The notes beneath the pieces were generated by a model, which was not told where the DNA came from, made no database searches, and was given only the letters and a program-made list of their open reading frames with translations. Source: Halomonas sp. 328 (GTDB lineage Bacteria > Pseudomonadota > Gammaproteobacteria > Pseudomonadales > Halomonadaceae). From it: a DNA stretch of 34,285 nt. Position numbers and translations under genes: made by a program. The stretch is taken from contig NZ_JADOTW010000035.1 of NCBI RefSeq assembly GCF_015645095.1, forward strand, positions 1 to 34,285. The letters are read 5' to 3'. Shown here piece by piece: positions 32,699 to 34,285 of this stretch (position 1 is its first letter; each line of letters starts with the position of its first letter).

Positions 32699-33309
32699 CT
32701 CGGCCGTTCCAGGGCGAAGCGATCCGTGCAGCGGATGAAGTCGGAGCCGGCCAGGCGGCCGATGGGCCGCAGCGCCTCCAGGTGCACGTGGCGGCCGTCC
32801 CAGACTCCCTCGTCGGCGTGGATCACCATCACCTCGGCCAGCACCAGGTTGCCGGATAGCGGGCGGTTGCCGAAGGAGATCACCTCGCGCACCCGGCAAC
32901 CGAAGGCCATCTTGGCCTCGGCGATGCGTGGTACCTTCAGGTCGCCGAGGGGTGCCTTGGTCAGCCCGGCATGGGCGAATTCGTCCTCGCCGTAGTGCAG
33001 GGGCGCGCTGGTGGCGTTGAGGGCCTCGGCCAGGGATTCGCCGCCGATATGAATCACGCACTCGGCCCCGGCACTCAGGTTGCGGGTGGTATCCTTGGGC
33101 TCGCCCTGGCCGTTGAGCAGTGGCGAGAAGGCCAGTACCGGCGGGTCGACGCTGGCCACATTGAAGAAGGAGAAGGGCGCCAGGTTGGCCTGGCCCTGGG
33201 CATTGATGCTGGCCACCCAGGCGATGGGGCGCGGCGCCACGGCGCCGGAGAAGAGCCGGTAGAGGGTGCCGGCGGAGAGTCGCTCGGCGTGCAGCGGTGA
33301 CGAATTCAT
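32695..33309 (-). CDS. Flavin reductase family protein (FMN-binding split barrel)
   Basis: A 204-residue flavin-binding protein of the DIM6/NTAB type. Marks are LFSGAVAPRPIAWVAS (about 19-34), ANLAPFSFFNVASVDPPVLAF (within about 41-61) and KDTTRNL (about 72-78). The later segment AEVMVIHADEGVWDGRHV is typical of the longer FMN-binding members. It may supply reduced FMN to a monooxygenase or bind FMN for its own redox reaction. No oxygenase gene is adjacent. GAGA lies about eight bases before the ATG at 33309. The gene is divergent from the aspartic protease gene with 74 bases between them and shares the bases CTAG with the CocE gene at its end. Confidence 0.87.
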   Translation of the reverse strand: MNSSPLHAERLSAGTLYRLFSGAVAPRPIAWVASINAQGQANLAPFSFFNVASVDPPVLAFSPLLNGQGEPKDTTRNLSAGAECVIHIGGESLAEALNATSAPLHYGEDEFAHAGLTKAPLGDLKVPRIAEAKMAFGCRVREVISFGNRPLSGNLVLAEVMVIHADEGVWDGRHVHLEALRPIGRLAGSDFIRCTDRFALERPS

Positions 33310-33383
33310 GGGATTCTCGCGGTCAGGGAGCCAGTGTCACTCCCAGCATGGGGGGGAGCCTCCGCCGAGGCAAGGAGAGGCGA

Positions 33384-33902
33384 ATGCAAGACGATCGGGC
33401 CGCCCGGCGCTTCGGCCTGGGCATGATGCTGCTGTTCTGGGTGCTGCTGATCGGCAGCGGCACCTGGTGGTTCCAGAACCACCTGGAGGAGCGCCGCAAC
33501 CCCAATACCCATTTGGTGCGGGTCAGCGACAGCGGCGAGCCGGTGCGCCTCAAGCGCAATGCCGGGGGGCACTTCGTGGCCACCGGGCGCATCAATGGCG
33601 AGCCGGTGGAGTTCATGGTCGACACCGGGGCCAGCTATGTGGCGGTCTCCGAGGCGCTGGCCGATCGACTGGGCCTGGAGGTCGGTGCCAGCGCCTGGTT
33701 CCAGACCGCCACCGGGCGCAGTCGTGGTCATCTCACCACCCTCGACGAGGTGGCCCTGGGCGGGCTCAGTGCCCAGCAGGTGCGCGGCGCCATCAATCCC
33801 GGCATGAGCCCAGACCTGGCCCTGCTGGGCATGAGCTTCCTCAATCACTTCGATATCCAGATTCGCGGCGAGGAGATGCTCCTCAGTCTGCCCGAGCGCT
33901 GA
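33384..33902 (+). CDS. Membrane-anchored retropepsin-like aspartic protease
   Basis: A 172-residue protein with one membrane helix (about 11-29) after a short basic N-terminus, placing the rest in the periplasm. The protease domain (about 60-172) has the active-site motif MVDTGASYVAVS with catalytic D80, and the later flap and hydrophobic region LLGMSFLNHFDI typical of the bacterial clan AA family (about 120-170 residues, active as a dimer). Substrates in bacteria are largely unknown. AAGGAG six bases before the ATG fixes the start. The longer open frame upstream overlaps the divergent gene and has no site. Confidence 0.85.
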   Translation: MQDDRAARRFGLGMMLLFWVLLIGSGTWWFQNHLEERRNPNTHLVRVSDSGEPVRLKRNAGGHFVATGRINGEPVEFMVDTGASYVAVSEALADRLGLEVGASAWFQTATGRSRGHLTTLDEVALGGLSAQQVRGAINPGMSPDLALLGMSFLNHFDIQIRGEEMLLSLPER

Positions 33903-33972
33903 ATCGCGGTCCTGCCCGGCCCTGCGCCCCCTATCCCTGCCGATTGGCGACGGGTCGATGCCTCTGAGCGTC

Positions 33973-33988
33973 ATGCCGTCGGGCATTT
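33973..33988 (+). terminator. Weak hairpin after the protease gene
   Basis: ATGCC and GGCAT (33973-33977 with 33982-33986) enclose GTCG and are followed by TT. It is a short candidate terminator about 70 bases after the stop at 33902. Confidence 0.3.
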
Positions 33989-33992
33989 CAAT

Positions 33993-34007
33993 CGAGAACT
34001 GTTCTCG
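33993..34007. promoter_or_regulatory. 15-base perfect dyad before the solute-binding protein gene
   Basis: CGAGAAC and GTTCTCG are exact inverted copies around one base. A -10-like TATAAG follows at 34024-34029, so the dyad overlaps the expected -35 position, which is where a repressor or activator would act. No known consensus is recognised with confidence. Confidence 0.45.
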
Positions 34008-34023
34008 TCACCGGTCGTTATGT

Positions 34024-34029
34024 TATAAG
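34024..34029 (+). promoter_or_regulatory. Possible -10 box of the solute-binding protein gene
   Basis: TATAAG lies about 47 bases before the ATG at 34076, in an AT-rich patch. No good -35 is visible; the dyad at 33993-34007 occupies that place. Confidence 0.35.
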
Positions 34030-34075
34030 GTTGCTTTTTGGCGACTCACTCTGCCATGCCAAGGAGCCCTGTTTC

Positions 34076-34285
34076 ATGCCTTCCCCACGACGCTTACTCA
34101 CCGGCCTGGCCCTGGCCAGCGCCCTGATCTCCCCACCGCTGCTGGCCGAGTCGCGCCCCCTGGCGGTGGTCGCCCCCTGGGAGATCAACGGCAGCGATCC
34201 CGCCACTTCGGGGTACATTTTCGCCCGCATGGGCATCGCCGAGACCCTGGTGGAGGTGGACGCCGAGGGACGCCAGGCGCCAGGG
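34076..34285 (+). CDS. ABC transporter substrate-binding protein, family 5 (partial, 5' end)
   Basis: The first 70 residues of a secreted protein, cut by the window edge. Residues 1-24 form a Sec signal peptide: basic PSPRR, hydrophobic LLTGLALASALISPPLL, cleavage probably after LLA. The mature start RPLAVVAPWEIN, then DPATSGYIFARMGIAETLVEVD, matches the beginning of family 5 binding proteins for nickel or peptides. The phrasing APWE and SGYIF leans to the NikA side. An ABC importer operon presumably continues downstream. AAGGAG nine bases before the ATG supports the start. Confidence 0.8.
   Translation, partial: MPSPRRLLTGLALASALISPPLLAESRPLAVVAPWEINGSDPATSGYIFARMGIAETLVEVDAEGRQAPG

Overview
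The window is a GC-rich stretch of gammaproteobacterial chromosome. It most resembles Halomonas or a close relative (family Halomonadaceae). This placement is an inference from the strong G/C third-position bias, the gene families (DcaP-like porin, NhaC-type antiporter, carboxynorspermidine-type polyamine genes, TelA-family protein) and the acidic soluble proteins; no rRNA or tRNA gene is present to confirm it. Genes are densely packed on both strands, and very long antisense open frames are a by-product of the base composition.

Layout. 1-3521: end of a probable aromatic-compound gene set, with a two-component flavin reductase fused to a MarR-like domain, a SnoaL-like protein, a DcaP-like porin and a MarR regulator. 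3522-6700: a structured non-coding stretch with a strong terminator, a small membrane protein, a soluble chemoreceptor-like protein with the sensor placed after the signalling hairpin, a luciferase-like oxidoreductase and a 51-residue membrane protein. 6711-9137 (minus): the two-gene carboxy(nor)spermidine module. 9439-20148: a large agmatine/polyamine locus. A minus-strand operon (aminotransferase, NhaC antiporter, agmatine deiminase) is divergent from a plus-strand operon (M20 carbamoylase, aldehyde dehydrogenase), followed by a tandem-repeat array, a LysR regulator, a second agmatine deiminase and an MFS transporter. 20149-20355: a palindromic MITE-like element and a terminator. 20356-22340 (minus): an isocitrate/isopropylmalate-type dehydrogenase and a LuxR-type regulator. 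22445-26291: a triple-PAS chemoreceptor-like gene behind a candidate sigma-28 promoter, then an XpaC-like/TelA pair ending in a 32-bp palindrome. 26318-34285: a PPC-repeat lipoprotein, an MFS transporter, an ATP-grasp ligase paired with a CocE-type hydrolase, a flavin reductase, a membrane-anchored aspartic protease and the start of a solute-binding protein gene.

The most interesting reading is the agmatine locus. Agmatine deiminase makes N-carbamoylputrescine, yet the usual nitrilase-type amidase (AguB) is absent. The locus carries instead a putrescine-type aminotransferase, an aldehyde dehydrogenase and an M20 N-carbamoyl-amino-acid hydrolase that keeps its carboxylate-binding Asn/Arg pair. 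Together these could run agmatine to N-carbamoylputrescine, 4-ureidobutyraldehyde, 4-ureidobutyrate and GABA, so the carbamoyl group would be removed last. A ten-base motif shared by the divergent promoter region and the second deiminase promoter suggests one regulator, probably the LysR protein in the middle, controls the set.
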